Source of the DNA: Gnetum montanum
Lineage: Eukaryota > Streptophyta > Gnetopsida > Gnetales > Gnetaceae
DNA: 38,297 nt
Assembly (NCBI GenBank): GCA_015680685.1
Contig: MNCI01014154.1
Span: 61,856 to 100,152 of the forward strand
Direction: 5' to 3'
Program-made: the position numbers and the translations under genes
Notes under the pieces: model-generated
The model's database searches: none
Told to the model about the DNA's origin: nothing
The model's input: the letters and a program-made list of their open reading frames with translations, nothing else
Part shown: positions 28,661 to 38,297 of the stretch, piece by piece
How the letters are laid out: each line of letters begins with the position of its first letter
Numbering within the stretch: the first letter of the stretch is position 1

Positions 28661-30625
28661 TTTAGATTTCTCCCTCACAGCTTAGTCATGGGGGAGATGG
28701 CCACCTATGCTAATCATATGGGGCCCTCAGTTCTTTTTCAGTTTTTGTTTCCCACATTTTTTTCACATTTTTGTTTTACACGTTGTTGTTTTAAAAAATT
28801 TCTTCAATTTTTTGTGTTTTTGTTTTGCAACATCGTTATAATTTTCTATTTTTGTGTGTGTGTATGTGTCATCCACCATGTAAGTTCGCCACCTAATAAG
28901 TGTTCAGACCGATGGGATGAACTATTTTTCATTGATTGCTAATGTTTGATTTTTACCTTTAAGTTACAATGTTGATACTAAGGTATGTTCTTTTGATATG
29001 GCAGGCAATGAGATCACTTCATCCATCCATCCATCAAGTCCATGGTTTCCCTTGGCTTGGAAATGTATAGTTCTCTTCCAATAAGAACTTTAACGAATTG
29101 GTGACTGGGCATTTCTCAAACTAAGGAAGGACTTAAGGATTGCAAAGGGTGTGACTTCAAAGGAACTTGATGTTTTTTGTGATGGTTATTCAGTTGGGTG
29201 CTTGGTTGTTTTCTTCTTGGATTTTCTTACCGTTCCGAGGTTATCCATTCTTCGAAAGCTGAGACAATAAAAATAAGAAGTCTTTGCATGGTGTGGTCCC
29301 CATGCATAAAAACAAAAAAAAAAGAGAAAGAAAGTGAGGATTCAAAGCACACCCCTTAGACGAAATAAAATTTGGGCTGCAAGCATTGGTTATGGAACCA
29401 AAGTGTTTCCTCTAACTAAGGCCCTTCTCGCTTCCCATTCTCTCTGTTGTTTCGTCAGAATAGTGGTGGCTCTTTGACACTACATCCTTGTTCTCCAAGA
29501 GGATGATTTAGCCAAATACATTTATGTGAAGTCACTAGAAGTGGTTGGTTTGAGCCGGAGTTGGAATGAGACTCGCCAAGTCACATTAATCATACAACAC
29601 ACAAGGGGCTGTACACCACCTTGTTCTAGGGATTCCATTTCACTTCTCTTATTTCCATCCTTCTCTCCATTGTTCACCTCATTGCCAGTTGTATCATTAG
29701 TGTATATATTTTAGTTGATGCATTGTTTTCTTTTTGGTAAATTCTTCCAGTTAAGACTTTAACTCTTATTCCAAAGGACATTCCTTGAGCCTACGGACTC
29801 CTTGAATGTGGGATTGTCAGGGCATTAAGGGCATGCGCCTGCTTTGGGGAGGACCCACTAACATTCCTATTTGGAACATTAGTTACTTTCTTTTCCTTAA
29901 CATTTCTACAATTAATTAACATTTTTGTTCATTTCCATCTTGACATCCACTTCACTGATGCCATAGTTGTCCCTTTTTCCCTATCTTTCTTACTCCTTTT
30001 CTTTCTCCATTCTAATGCTACCGAAGGTTCGCGATTAGTCATGGGGGTACGAGGCCTGATTTTTTTATTTTTCTCCTAAGCCCCGAATTTTTTTCGTTTC
30101 TCTTCCTAACCCCTACACCTTCGGTACTCATCAGTAACATCTTCCCAGATCCATATCAGCCATACCACAACCTAGCCAATGAACCTAAACCGAAGCAAGG
30201 TATTATTTACTTAGTGATTCAATTACCCTTGCTAATATATGATTGTGTTATGTGTGCAGGTGGCAATCATACAACAATGGAATGGATATGGAGCAAACCA
30301 TTGGAATGGAGTTGCACTAAAGCTGCTATGCAAGGCGAAGGATGGATAATGCGCTTACAGATGGACAACGGACGGCGCAATCTTGGCGTTGGCAACAACA
30401 ACACTTCTTTCTATCTCTCTCTTTCTCTAAAGTTGCCAAAAATGGCCTAATGTCATTGTAATAAGGTGTTCACCCTTGTTGTCATGAACACGAGTTTTTG
30501 TCAAGTCTTGTAATAAAGACCGTTCACATGTCATTCCATTAGCTCCATTTCCCCTAATAATCCCATACCTACCTAATATCATTGTAAAGAACTCGAGGAC
30601 AAGTTTTCATTCAGTCATGGGGGTA
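28661..30625 (+). other. Element C 3' non-coding region and polypurine tract
   Basis: Homologous to element B's 3' non-coding region. There is a T-rich part with a GTGTGTGTATGTGT run near 28855, no recognisable open frame (the 62-84-codon frames have no motif), and the tract ATGGGGGTA at 30617-30625 before the LTR. The sequence before the tract (CTCGAGGACAAGTTTTCATT) is shared with B. Confidence 0.7.
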
Positions 30626-31689
30626 TGATGAGACGCGACATGCACTATGCCATGATATCGCGGCCGCCACGATATCGCGTCTTTCCCTGCGATATCGCGT
30701 ATGCGATATCACAGTCTGTCATCATATCTATAAATAAGAGGTGGTGCTCCCTTCATTTCCCAATCCTGGCTAGAAGTAGCGAAGCTCTGGCAATTTGAAC
30801 ACTCCAGAGATAAAATTTTTCTCGTGTACCTGTAGTAGGAGTCCTAGAGTGAATGGCTCTTTATTCGAGCAACTTGTAACCTGAACCCAAGTTGTGTACG
30901 GCAATAAATATGAACTTGATTGGATAAACCTTGTAGTACATGGTTTCATTTATTGTTATTTATTTACTTTTTTCCTAGTGCGCACAAGTACGACTTGATT
31001 ACTAGCATCTACGGATGTGTATGGCTAATCAAGGAATCGACTGCTCGTCGCAACGCATGAGTACAACTTAACTACGAGCATTGGATTGCTTAGTAACCCA
31101 GTAGCGTATTCCAGGATCTACGCTTGGTAATCCCAGTAGTAGTCCAATGTGTACGGCTAGTTGAGGAATTGACTGCTCATTGCTAGGCTAGAACGTGTGA
31201 TAAGTACAACTTAGTTACGAGCACCCACGGGTGTGTACGGCTAGCTAAGGAATCGGCTGCTTATCACACGTAGGCTAAATAGGTGCCTCAGTACGACCAC
31301 TTCGAGCACTTGCGTTACGTGTGGCGATCCCAGTAACGATTAGCGTTTGGTAAGCTACAGTTGCATAGTTCAGGGTGTGTCCGGTAAGTGGGAACGGATG
31401 CTGACGCTAGTTAATTTAGACTTAGATCTTAGTTAGAGTTAGTTTAGTTTTCTCAACTCTTTCCTCCTGGTAGCATAGAAGAAAAGCTGAAAATACCAAA
31501 AAAATCACATACCTCAGACTTGCTTAACCATACACCATGACACATACAAGCAAGCCTGGGAAGACAACGAACGATTAACCCCAAGTGTTTCTTATGGCAT
31601 TAAGGCATTTAGTCTACGGAGTTCGACCGGATCATGCATGCACGCTCGTATTCGTATGGTTGAGTGTAGGGGTACCTCACCACTCATCA
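30626..31689 (+). repeat. Element C 3' LTR
   Basis: 1064 bp, starting TGATGAGACGC and ending CACTCATCA, flanked by GTACA. TATAAATA at 30729-30736, with GATATC palindromes at 30655-30715. Aligns with the 5' LTR; an extra CAGGGTGTG-type insertion lies near 31370. Confidence 0.92.
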
Positions 31690-32190
31690 GTACACATCCT
31701 AAACCAATGCAATACTGTTGGGATTACCAAACGCTAATCGTTACTGGGTTACCAAGCATTACACACATGCTTGAAGCGGTCGTATTAAGTGTATTTACTT
31801 AAGAATGTGTAGGGTGAGAGAAGACATTAATTAACTAGGAAAGCATATAATAACATCAATTAACACTAATTAATCTATTCTGGATGCTACAAGGTTTATC
31901 ATAAAGTTTGTCTTTATTGCCATACACAAGGTGTCCTTAGGTACACAATGCTCAAACAAAGATCCATTCACTTTATGACTCCTACTACAGGCACACAGAA
32001 ATAATTCTAACTTTGGGAGGGAGAAAAGGCAAGATTTCAACTAAGGATCTAACTAACTATTGCAAAACCAAGTGTGTCCATCTCTTATTTATAGGAAAGG
32101 AGACAGGTCCCAATATCGGGTATTTGACATCGCATGGTAGGCTCCAATATCATGGACCCGATATCGTAGCCCCGATATCGTGATTCATCA
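31690..32190 (-). repeat. Element B 5' LTR, part 2 (after element C)
   Basis: Continues the LTR begun at 23860; GTACA (31690-31694) is the duplicated target of C. Minus-strand TATA box at 32093-32085, GATATC-type words at 32115-32180, and the LTR start TGATGAATCACG read leftward from 32190. Together with part 1 the LTR is about 821 bp, close to the 835 bp of the other copy. Confidence 0.9.
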
Positions 32191-32195
32191 ATTAT

Positions 32196-33106
32196 GAATA
32201 GCACCAGCAATACTATTACTATTTTTGTCTTATGATTAGACTACATTACATTGAAGGTTTGCGCACATAACCCTATGCATAACCATTCTTTAACATTTTA
32301 TCAATATTGACTAATATTTCAAAAAACCACTAAAAATGTTTTGCACTAAGAACATTACTATTAACAATTTTTATGAAAAAATATACATCCAAAGTTGAGG
32401 TCCCCATGAGGAATAATGTATAATAATTATTAACATTTTATCAAGGATGACTAATTTTTGTAAAAAAATTTTAGGTAAGAGAAATCACAATTATTCCATC
32501 AAAATTATCTAATATAAAATGCAATGTTACATGATAGAAAATATTATATACTATAGTTTATTGTTGTAATTGATACTTCTCATGCTCGAGTTAATTCAAA
32601 CAAATAAATTTTAATATAAATTATAAAGAATATATATGTTACCATTTTAGACAACTATTAACACAATGTCATGTATGTTGATCCACTAAAACTATCAAGC
32701 AATGTAAACATAGACACTAATAATTACTTAACAAAATCTTCTTATCGTAGGAATTGAGGTAAGCTCATGAAAGTCACCAATATTTTAGCTATTGCAATAT
32801 TACAATGTATCAATGGGAAGACTTTATGATATCGATAATTTACTATAGGCTTTTGTTTTTAGTTTACACAAGACAATCCCACCTATTAGAGTATTCACTC
32901 AAGGGATGCTTCATAACAAGCTTCAGGAAACTAAAGGAAGCCCATATTTAAGATTCAAGAAATAATCATGAAACATACACATACAAGCACAAAAAATCAC
33001 AAAATAAAAAAAATACACATCAAGGTTATGATAATGAAATGCTATTATTTAAATTGAAACACAAAATAGAAAAAAATTTGTTGATAAATATAACTTTTGT
33101 TAGCTG
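32196..33106. other. AT-rich DNA between elements B and D
   Basis: No gene seen. A short direct repeat lies at about 32292-32328 and 32431-32467 (TTAACATTTTATCAA, then GACTAAT and a run of A), a 139-bp step, suggesting an old duplication. Confidence 0.4.
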
Positions 33107-34036
33107 TGTTGAGGCATGTACATTGACATTAACATAGCTAAGAATGTGTTGATGTAAATATATTGATAATTAGTCACAAATGCCTATAAATACAAGTACA
33201 CCTACTACATATATGACATTTATTATATTAATTATAATAAAAATTTATGATTTTATTTTTGTACGACTTAGAATCAATCAATTCCTACTACATTTATGAC
33301 ATTAGTTTCATTCATTGTAGAAAAGCTTTATGAGTTTATTTTTGTAGGACATAGAATCAATCAATGAGTGCCTATAGTATGAACTCAAATTTATTAAATG
33401 GAGTCTTATTTAAGCGCATTATATCTTGACACAATTCATGATGGTAATAAGATCAAAATTAATTTACCTTCATTGTGAGACTTTGACTTAGTTTAATATT
33501 TTCTTATTTACAATTTACTTTTCTTGTCATTTATTTTCGTGTACTTAGTTAACATATTACTTTTAAAAATAATTCAATATAGTAGAATGAGGATGACCAA
33601 TTTTAATGATAACGCATTATCATTTAGTAATTCCAATAGTGTTATCACTCAATACACTCAACAATGAATACTTGGTAAACTAGCAACAATTACATAAGTT
33701 CAAGTTGTGTATGGTGAATTAGGAATAGATGCTCTATCTCTTATGCTAGTCAAGGATCATATATTAATTTATTCTTATTCTTAGTTTAATTATATTAATT
33801 TTTAATATTTTAATATTATTTTATCATGGCCACATAACATTAAATATCATATGGCTTAGCTATACTTAACCATATAAACTAAAGCCCAACATAAGTATAG
33901 TTGAAAATATAATGATCTATGATCCATATTTAATAATTTAGAAATTTTGCTAGTCTAGTCTACAAATTACGATCAATTCATGTGTAATGCTCATGATTTA
34001 TATGGTTGGGTATAGGGCCTACATCATTGTTCATTA
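33107..34036 (+). repeat. Element D 5' LTR, degenerate
   Basis: Begins TGTTGAGGCATGTACATTG, comparable to TGATGAGATGCAACATGCAC of C. TATAAATA lies at 33185-33192. Near 33665-33780 words such as TTGGTAAACTAGCAACAATTA and GGAATAGATGCT parallel C's TTTGGTAAGCCATAGTTGCA and GGAACAGATGCT. The end (GGTTGGGTATAGGGCCTACA through TCATTA) parallels C's GGTTGAGTGTAGGGGTACC through TCATCA. Confidence 0.6.
33201..33366 (+). repeat. 83-bp tandem duplication downstream of element D TATA box
   Basis: CCTACTACATATATGACATT at 33201 recurs as CCTACTACATTTATGACATT at 33284. Both units end in a TTTATTTTTGTA, GAATCAATCAAT-type stretch, with moderate divergence in the middle. Confidence 0.8.
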
Positions 34037-34037
34037 T

Positions 34038-34057
34038 TGGTGCAATTACCAGGAATT
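34038..34057 (+). other. Element D primer-binding site
   Basis: TGGTGCAATTACCAGGAATT matches element C's TGGCACCGTTACCAGGGACT at 14 of 20 positions and sits at the same place after the LTR end. Confidence 0.65.
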
Positions 34058-34189
34058 GGTGTTGGTGTTCTAAATTAGTTTAAATCAATAATGATCACTA
34101 TTAAATGCTTAATAATTTATCTTTAAAAATCATAAAATTATATTAAGTCACACACATATTAATTTAAAATTTTTAATTCTCCTAGAAAT

Positions 34190-35000
34190 GATTTTCCTCC
34201 TATTGATATTTCTACAAGGAAATCTTACACACCCAACTAAAACAAGGATGATGTACCCTATTTTGCTAAATTGATATAACAACATTTGGATCCCTATTAT
34301 GTGTACTTTAACTTCATCCTTCACCAAGATGAATAAATGAGATGAAGTAACCTAGAATGTAACATTATGTTACCACCTAATCATGCAACCTCATCAATGC
34401 TCATGATATCATTAATGAAAGATAGACTTAATGCTACTACAAATCACTATAAGGTAGATGATGAAATATCTTGTCCCTATCAGCCTATAGAAGTCTAACT
34501 TTAAAAAGACCATTTCATAGAGGCATGCATTAAAGCACCTAAAGGTAAAGGAGCTACCATCTCATTGACATTAAATTCTAAAAAGGAGTTATAGATTATT
34601 ACTTAAGGAGATAATAACATCAAAATCCTTCCCTCTTTATTATAGAAGAAATAATTAACCTATAGTCATGTGTAGCCTTGAAAAGAAACTAAGGAAAAGA
34701 GAGAATAGCAACCAATACTAGGAAGACCTTTAGAATGAGACATCTCTCAAGAATAAAGGTAGATCTTAGGGAGATGTGTTAACTTTAAAGGAGACATCTA
34801 CACTACCCATTGGGTATCCATTACATGAATTTCAAGGCATTTTTAGAAACTTTGAAGCTATAAGAAGACATAAAATACTTGATAATTGTGCAATTATTTT
34901 TAACTTCAAAGTAATCATTGTCATATCTACACTCTTGTACGTATGTCCTTCACCATCACATTAATTTCTTGGTTGTATGTTAATTGTATGTTGAATTGAG
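34190..35000 (+). pseudogene. gag: Element D gag remnant
   Basis: Words parallel C's gag: FNFILHQDE (about 34308), NIMLPPNHATSSML (about 34360-34402; C has NIMLPPDHYAPNML), a KAPKGKGATISLTLN-type segment near 34528, and PLHEFQGIFRNFEAI (about 34810). It is full of stops and frameshifts, so it cannot be joined into one frame. The 62-codon open piece at 34776-34964 is part of this remnant. Confidence 0.6.
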
Positions 35001-35059
35001 CTTCAACAATAATGACTTGTAATTGTAGTTACATTCTTTCCTTTTATTATTCATTTTTA

Positions 35060-35427
35060 TTGTTGTAATCCAAGGTTGATGTGCTTCATGCAAGAAGGCA
35101 TCCTTATTGAGCTTGTTAGGATCTTGCAGGATTAAGTGGTTTTATAACGCCAAAACACTTTGAAGTGCAGCTCAATTTTAAAAAGTTTGTGGGATCCTCT
35201 AAACTACATTTTGAGCTTGTTGGGACCTGGTAGAACTAAAATCTTGTAAAGGTTGTGGTGTTCTCTAAATCACATTTTGGAAAAAACAAAGTTTGGAGGT
35301 GTGCAAGGAATCTACCCTCCAAGTGTGGACTATCCAAGTTGGGTAATTTTTGGTGTGTTTTGTATGACAAGTTTGACTTCAAGTTGGAGAACTTATTCAA
35401 CCCCTCTTCTAAGTTCTCAATCCTCAA
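35060..35427 (+). repeat. Element E LTR, probable
   Basis: The stretch before the primer site, ending TCTCAATCCTCA, reads like the end of a SIRE/Maximus-type LTR: TTGAGCTTGTTAGGATCTTG and TTGAGCTTGTTGGGACCTGG are two related blocks at 35108 and 35213, each followed by similar TTTTAAAAAG or TTGTAAAGG words and CTCTAAA, CACATTTTG or TACATTTTG. The start is not located. Confidence 0.45.
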
Positions 35428-35428
35428 G

Positions 35429-35442
35429 TGGTATCGAAACCC
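35429..35442 (+). other. Element E primer-binding site
   Basis: TGGTATCGAAACCC, comparable to the initiator-tRNA-Met site TGGTATCAGAGCC of copia elements. It lies 40 bases before the gag start. Confidence 0.6.
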
Positions 35443-35481
35443 AGTATTCTTATGCTTGACATCAACTATCAAGAGTGAACC

Positions 35482-36034
35482 ATGGAGGGAACATCCTACA
35501 CAAAGGCACCAATGTTTGATGGGTTCGATTTTGCTTATTGAAAGATAGAATGCAAAGCTTTCTTAAGTCAATGGAGTTTGACGTATGGGAGTCCATCCTT
35601 CAAGGTTACACACCATCTATCGATAGTGTAAAAAAGGGCATCAAACCACAAACCAAGTGGAAATTAGAAGAAAGAGATAATTTTATGCATGATTCTAAAG
35701 CAAAAAATTGTTTATATTGTGGATTAAATAAGTCTGAATTTAATAGAATAACTAATTGTATAATAGCTAAGGAAATTTGGAAAACCTTAGAAGCTACCTA
35801 TGAGGGCACATCCATAGTTAAAGAATCTAAACTTTTGGTCTTACAAAGTAAGTATGACAAACTCAAAATGAGAGAACGTGAAAAGATAAAAGAATATTTC
35901 TCTAGGGCTAATGATCTAGTTGTAGCGATTAGGAGTACAGGCAAGGACTTGCATGAAAGTGATGTAATAATAAAAATGATTCAAACACTCCAACCAAAAT
36001 TTAGACCTAAGGTAACAGCTATGGAAGAGATGTC
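35482..36034 (+). pseudogene. gag: Element E gag (copia type, UBN2-like)
   Basis: It starts MEGTSYTKAPMFDGFDFAY at 35482. The next codon should be Trp (usual FDG-NYAYWK-RM-FL), but one base is missing near 35540, shifting to the frame KDRMQSFLKSMEFDVWESIL. It continues NCLYCGLNKSEFNRI, AKEIWKTLEATYEGT, LLVLQSKYDKLKM, SRANDLVVAIRSTGK and PKFRPKVTAMEE (to about 36032). This is the gag domain of Ty1/copia elements of the SIRE type. After AMEE the relation to gag ends abruptly, about one third of the way through a usual SIRE gag, at the suspected inversion breakpoint. Confidence 0.85.
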
Positions 36035-36450
36035 TTTCTTCACTTTTCCTTGCATGATGAATGCATCATTCCTTATCCATAGCTTTTCTTAATCCAAGTT
36101 CTTGTCCTACAAGCACAACAACTACACACACATACAAACAAACTTGTTTTCAATTTTTCTTAATATTTTTACATACCAAAACCAAAAGGTCCATAATCTC
36201 CCCCTTTTTGGTAATGTCCAAAAATTAAGAAAAATGGGTTAGTCTTGTTCCAATAATAACACAGTTTACCTACTTTTCCCCCTCTTTAAACATAACCAAA
36301 AAGGTGAGACAAACTCCCCCTAAATAGATGCATAGATAAAGGAAAATGTTTTTGGTGTTTTGGATTTTCTATTTTAGTTTGATTTTTTTTATTTGGAGTA
36401 ATAATAGAAAGAATGAAAATACTCAAATTTAGGACAAGGTCCTATCCCCA
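36035..36450 (-). other. Element E inversion breakpoint region and polypurine tract
   Basis: Minus-strand CAAAAAGGGGGAGATTATGG (36210-36191) matches the CAAAAAGGGGGAGATT word before the 3' LTR of SIRE/Maximus elements. A CCCCTAAATAG word at about 36319 and CCCCCTC near 36281 are further C-rich (minus strand G-rich) tracts. The bases between 36035 and 36190 have no recognised identity and may be the start of the 3' LTR. Confidence 0.6.
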
Positions 36451-36870
36451 TATCTTTTCATAGAGATGCCAATCGATGTTCATCCAAGGGTTTTATGAAG
36501 GCATTAGCTAGTTGACTCTCATTTTTTATGAACCCTAGTCTAACATGACCACACTATCTATGCTCCTATATCAAATGATGATGAATCTCAATATGTTTGG
36601 TACAAGAATGATGAATTGGATTCTTGGTCATGTTGATGGCACTCTTGTTATCACAATAAATAGAAGTTAAGTCTACATGCACGCCTAAATATTTGAGAGT
36701 TTACTTCATCCAAAGTATTTGAGCACAATAAGTACTAGAAGAGATGTATTCAGCTTCCATGGTTGAAAGAGTTCTAGAGGTTTACTTCTTGGTTGTCCAA
36801 GAAATGAGACTTCTTCCCAAGAAGAAAAAATTACCACTCATGCTATGGAGATCATCAAAACATATTTCCC
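36450..36870 (-). pseudogene. Element E RNase H (copia)
   Basis: Reads rightward to left: RTLSTMEAEYISSSTYCAQ with ILWMK (usual STAEAEYIA; about 36775-36700), a stop, YLGVHVDLTSIYCDNKSAIN, MTKNPIHH, TKHIEIHHH (usual CDN-SAI-I-KNPV-HSRTKHI-IRHHFIRD; about 36665-36575), then NESQLANAFIKPLDEHRL (usual QLADIFTKPL). The order matches copia RNase H and the metal-binding residues are largely kept. Stops at several sites. Confidence 0.85.
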
Positions 36871-37880
36871 AATATGCATGATAATAACTAGCAAGATCAA
36901 GGGAGGAATCCTTTGGATACCAAATGCCCTAGTTAGTAGTACCTTTTAAGTAGTAAAAGATTCATTTAAAAACCTAGTAGTAAGAATCTTTCAGAGTTTA
37001 CTAATATCTAGCACACAATCCTACACTTAAGACTATATCCAATTGACTAGTAGTTAAATAAAGAAGACTACCAATCATACCTCTACAAATCTTGAGATCA
37101 ACTGGCTTATCTTGATCATCTTTAACAAGTTTAAAATTTTCAACCATTGAAGTACTCTTAAATTTAACATCAAAAAACCATATTTTAGTAGAAGATCCTT
37201 TACATACTTGGCTTGATAGAAGAAGGTTCCATCAGGCATTTAATAGATTTGAAACCCAAGAAAATTCTTGAGTTCTCCCATCATGCTCATTTCAAATTCA
37301 AACTGCATAAGATCAGAAAACTTCTTGCAAATAATTTTGTTAGTGGCATCAAAAATAATATTATTAACATAGATTTCAATAATTAAAATATATTTATCTT
37401 CTCTTTTAAGAAATAATGTAACGTCATCTTTACCTCTTTTGAATCCATTTAATATGAGATGTTAAGAAAGCCTTTCGTACCAAGCTCTTAGAGCTTATTT
37501 AAGATCATAGAGAGCTTTCTTGAGTTTGTAGACATGATCAATCTTAGTTGAATCAATAAATCCCTCAGGTTTCTCAATGTATACTTCTTCTTGAATGGTT
37601 CCATTTAAGAAGGCACTTTTAACGTCCATTTGAGAGAGCTTGATGTTGTTAATACTAGCATAGGTAAGAAGAAGTCTAATAGATTCTAAACTAGCAAATG
37701 GAGCAAAAGTTTCATCAAAATCTATACCTTCTTATTGGTTTTATCCTTTGGCAACCATTCTAGATTTTTTTTAATGATGTTTCTATTATCATCAATCTTG
37801 TTTCGAAAGATCTATTTTGTTCCAATATACATAGCAGAAATCCAACCTTCCTCTTTTTCAGCCTCTTTAAAGGTCTTGGG
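36870..37880 (-). pseudogene. Element E reverse transcriptase (copia)
   Basis: Decayed in several frames. Recognisable from right to left: IFRNKIDDN (usual VFRNKLDENG, about 37800-37775), a segment at about 37560-37500 comparable to the TKWVF/YKLKKALYGLKQAPRAWY region, and, at about 37300-37220, words comparable to MSMMGELNFFLGLQIKQ (reading MGELKNFLGFQIY in part) and to DGTFFYQAKYVKDLL. The usual YVDDIIFG active site is not clearly readable, as the region 37400-37330 has lost the frame. Identity is supported by order and position between RNase H and the integrase C-terminus. Confidence 0.65.
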
Positions 37881-37925
37881 TTCAAGCTAAGAGAGATAAG
37901 CAAAAAAGGCACACATTTCTTTGAA

Positions 37926-38291
37926 TTAGCTTCTAGTGTGAATACCATCTTGAACTTCCCCAATAACATCATTAAGAGACTGTGTTTTGCAAAGTTTGGG
38001 TAGTTTTGATAGACTAGGAGATTTCTCTTGATCATCATCATTTTCTTCCTCTTCATGATCACTACACAATTTTAAATTTTTTTCATCATGCACCAAAGTT
38101 TGGCTAGATAGTTTTTGTATGGGAAAAACTTCATCATCAGGCTCAATACTAGTAAGATCATAATCATCTACTTTGACATTTATGGCTCCCTCCACCATAT
38201 TTGTTCTTTTGCTAAATACTTTGTATCCTCTATTAACTAGAGAATATCCCAGGAAAATTCCCTCATCAATTTTTGCATCAAACTTCCTCAA
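37926..38291 (-). pseudogene. Element E integrase C-terminal region (copia), cut by window end
   Basis: The open piece reads RKFDAKIDEGIFLGYSLVNR, then YKVFSKRTNMVEGAINVKVD. This is the K-F-D-K-DEGIFLGYS-N-Y-VFN-RT-VEES-HV segment that ends copia integrases, and it is followed by an acidic stretch (SDHEEEENDDDQEKS) that commonly lies before RT. The core integrase domain would lie beyond 38297. Confidence 0.85.
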
Positions 38292-38297
38292 GTTATC

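Larger units (their letters stand above)
24185..31689 (+). mobile_element. Element C: Athila-like gypsy element with gag and protease, pol deleted
   Basis: LTRs 24185-25235 and 30626-31689 are bounded by a perfect 5-bp target duplication GTACA (24180-24184 and 31690-31694) inside element B's LTR. The primer-binding site is at 25237, gag and protease at 25381-28665, a non-coding region follows, and the polypurine tract ATGGGGGTA at 30617-30625 abuts the right LTR. RT, RNase H and integrase are missing: sequence passes from the protease-RT linker straight to the 3' non-coding region near 28653. It is 7.5 kb and younger than B. LTRs differ at a modest number of sites, mostly transitions. Confidence 0.92.
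18176..32190 (-). mobile_element. Element B: Athila-like gypsy element, pol kept, gag and PBS lost; hosts nested element C
   Basis: The LTRs are 18176-19010 (3') and 23860-24184 plus 31690-32190 (5', split by element C). The target duplication ATTAT lies at 18171-18175 and 32191-32195. Minus-strand reading gives, from right to left, a protease-RT linker, RT with FMDDF, RNase H, integrase, a 2-kb non-coding 3' region and a polypurine tract (GTGGGGGTA, 19019-19011). No gag, protease or primer-binding site lies between the 5' LTR and the linker: the LTR is followed at once by the 54-bp flank copy. B without C would be about 6.5 kb. LTR copies differ mainly by C-to-T and G-to-A changes. Confidence 0.85.
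33107..35000 (+). mobile_element. Element D: old Athila-like element, 5' part only
   Basis: LTR-like sequence 33107-34036 is followed by a primer-binding site and decayed gag that are recognisably related to element C. No second LTR or pol is found; the element is cut by copia element E after about 35000. It is far more diverged than B or C, so older. Confidence 0.65.
35060..38297. mobile_element. Element E: SIRE-like Ty1/copia element, internally inverted
   Basis: A primer-binding site (35429) and gag (35482-36034) are on the plus strand. From 36190 to the window end, the polypurine tract, RNase H, RT and the integrase C-terminus follow on the minus strand. In a normal copia element the order is gag, protease, integrase, RT, RNase H, polypurine tract on one strand. 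This arrangement is what results from inverting everything between gag and the 3' LTR. Only about 150 bases separate gag from the polypurine tract. Two separate elements cannot be excluded. Confidence 0.6.

Noticed and set aside
24185-31689. Endogenous pararetrovirus (caulimovirus) insertion
   Set aside because: Paired LTRs, a 5-bp target duplication and a gypsy integrase in the sister element identify LTR retrotransposons; no movement-protein motif is seen.
35236-35548. Open frames of 68-97 codons around the copia LTR end
   Set aside because: They cross the LTR end and the primer-binding site and overlap one another; none matches a known protein.

Overview
The window looks like nuclear DNA from a seed plant with a large, repeat-rich genome. 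It is AT-rich and holds plant-type Ty3/gypsy elements (Tat and Athila lineages), a SIRE-like Ty1/copia element, and decayed fragments of an NB-ARC-LRR gene, a PPR gene and a CCR4-type deadenylase gene. I see no bacterial, organellar or intact viral gene, and no host gene that looks functional. The kinase-2 wording of the NB-ARC fragment (FIYIDNV) and the age of the repeats would fit a gymnosperm, but this is only a weak guess. All alignments were made by eye.

Layout. (A) 1-8560: a plus-strand Tat-lineage LTR element whose left LTR is cut by the window edge. It has gag and an aspartic protease but no reverse transcriptase, RNase H or integrase. Its 3' half is non-coding and carries a 27-bp tandem repeat, a longer degenerate array of the same motif and strong splice-site look-alikes. 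8561-14884: old intergenic DNA with a 45-bp minisatellite, a 5S rRNA-derived fragment followed by a tandem repeat, a stop-ridden intron-less CCR4-like pseudogene, and two LTR-like remnants. 14885-17600 (minus strand): a PPR fragment directly downstream of a broken NB-ARC-LRR gene.

(B, C) 18176-32190: a minus-strand Athila-like element (B, target duplication ATTAT) whose right LTR was split by a second, plus-strand relative (C, 24185-31689, target duplication GTACA). B keeps pol but lacks gag and the primer-binding site. C keeps the primer-binding site, gag and protease but lacks RT, RNase H and integrase. The inner edge of B's right LTR carries a 54-bp copy of the host DNA that lies outside B's left LTR, which records an unusual rearrangement.

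(D, E) 33107-about 35000: the left end of a third, much older Athila-like element. About 35060-38297: a copia element with gag on the plus strand and integrase, RT and RNase H on the minus strand, best explained by an internal inversion.

No gene here appears to work as an operon or pathway. The common thread is a family of LTR elements that have lost complementary parts of their coding capacity, and whose open frames are broken mostly by in-frame stop codons rather than frameshifts, as expected of methylated, silenced copies. The most distinctive non-coding signals are the palindromic GATATC array that makes up the short U3 promoter of the Athila-like LTRs, and the repeat array with splice signals in element A.
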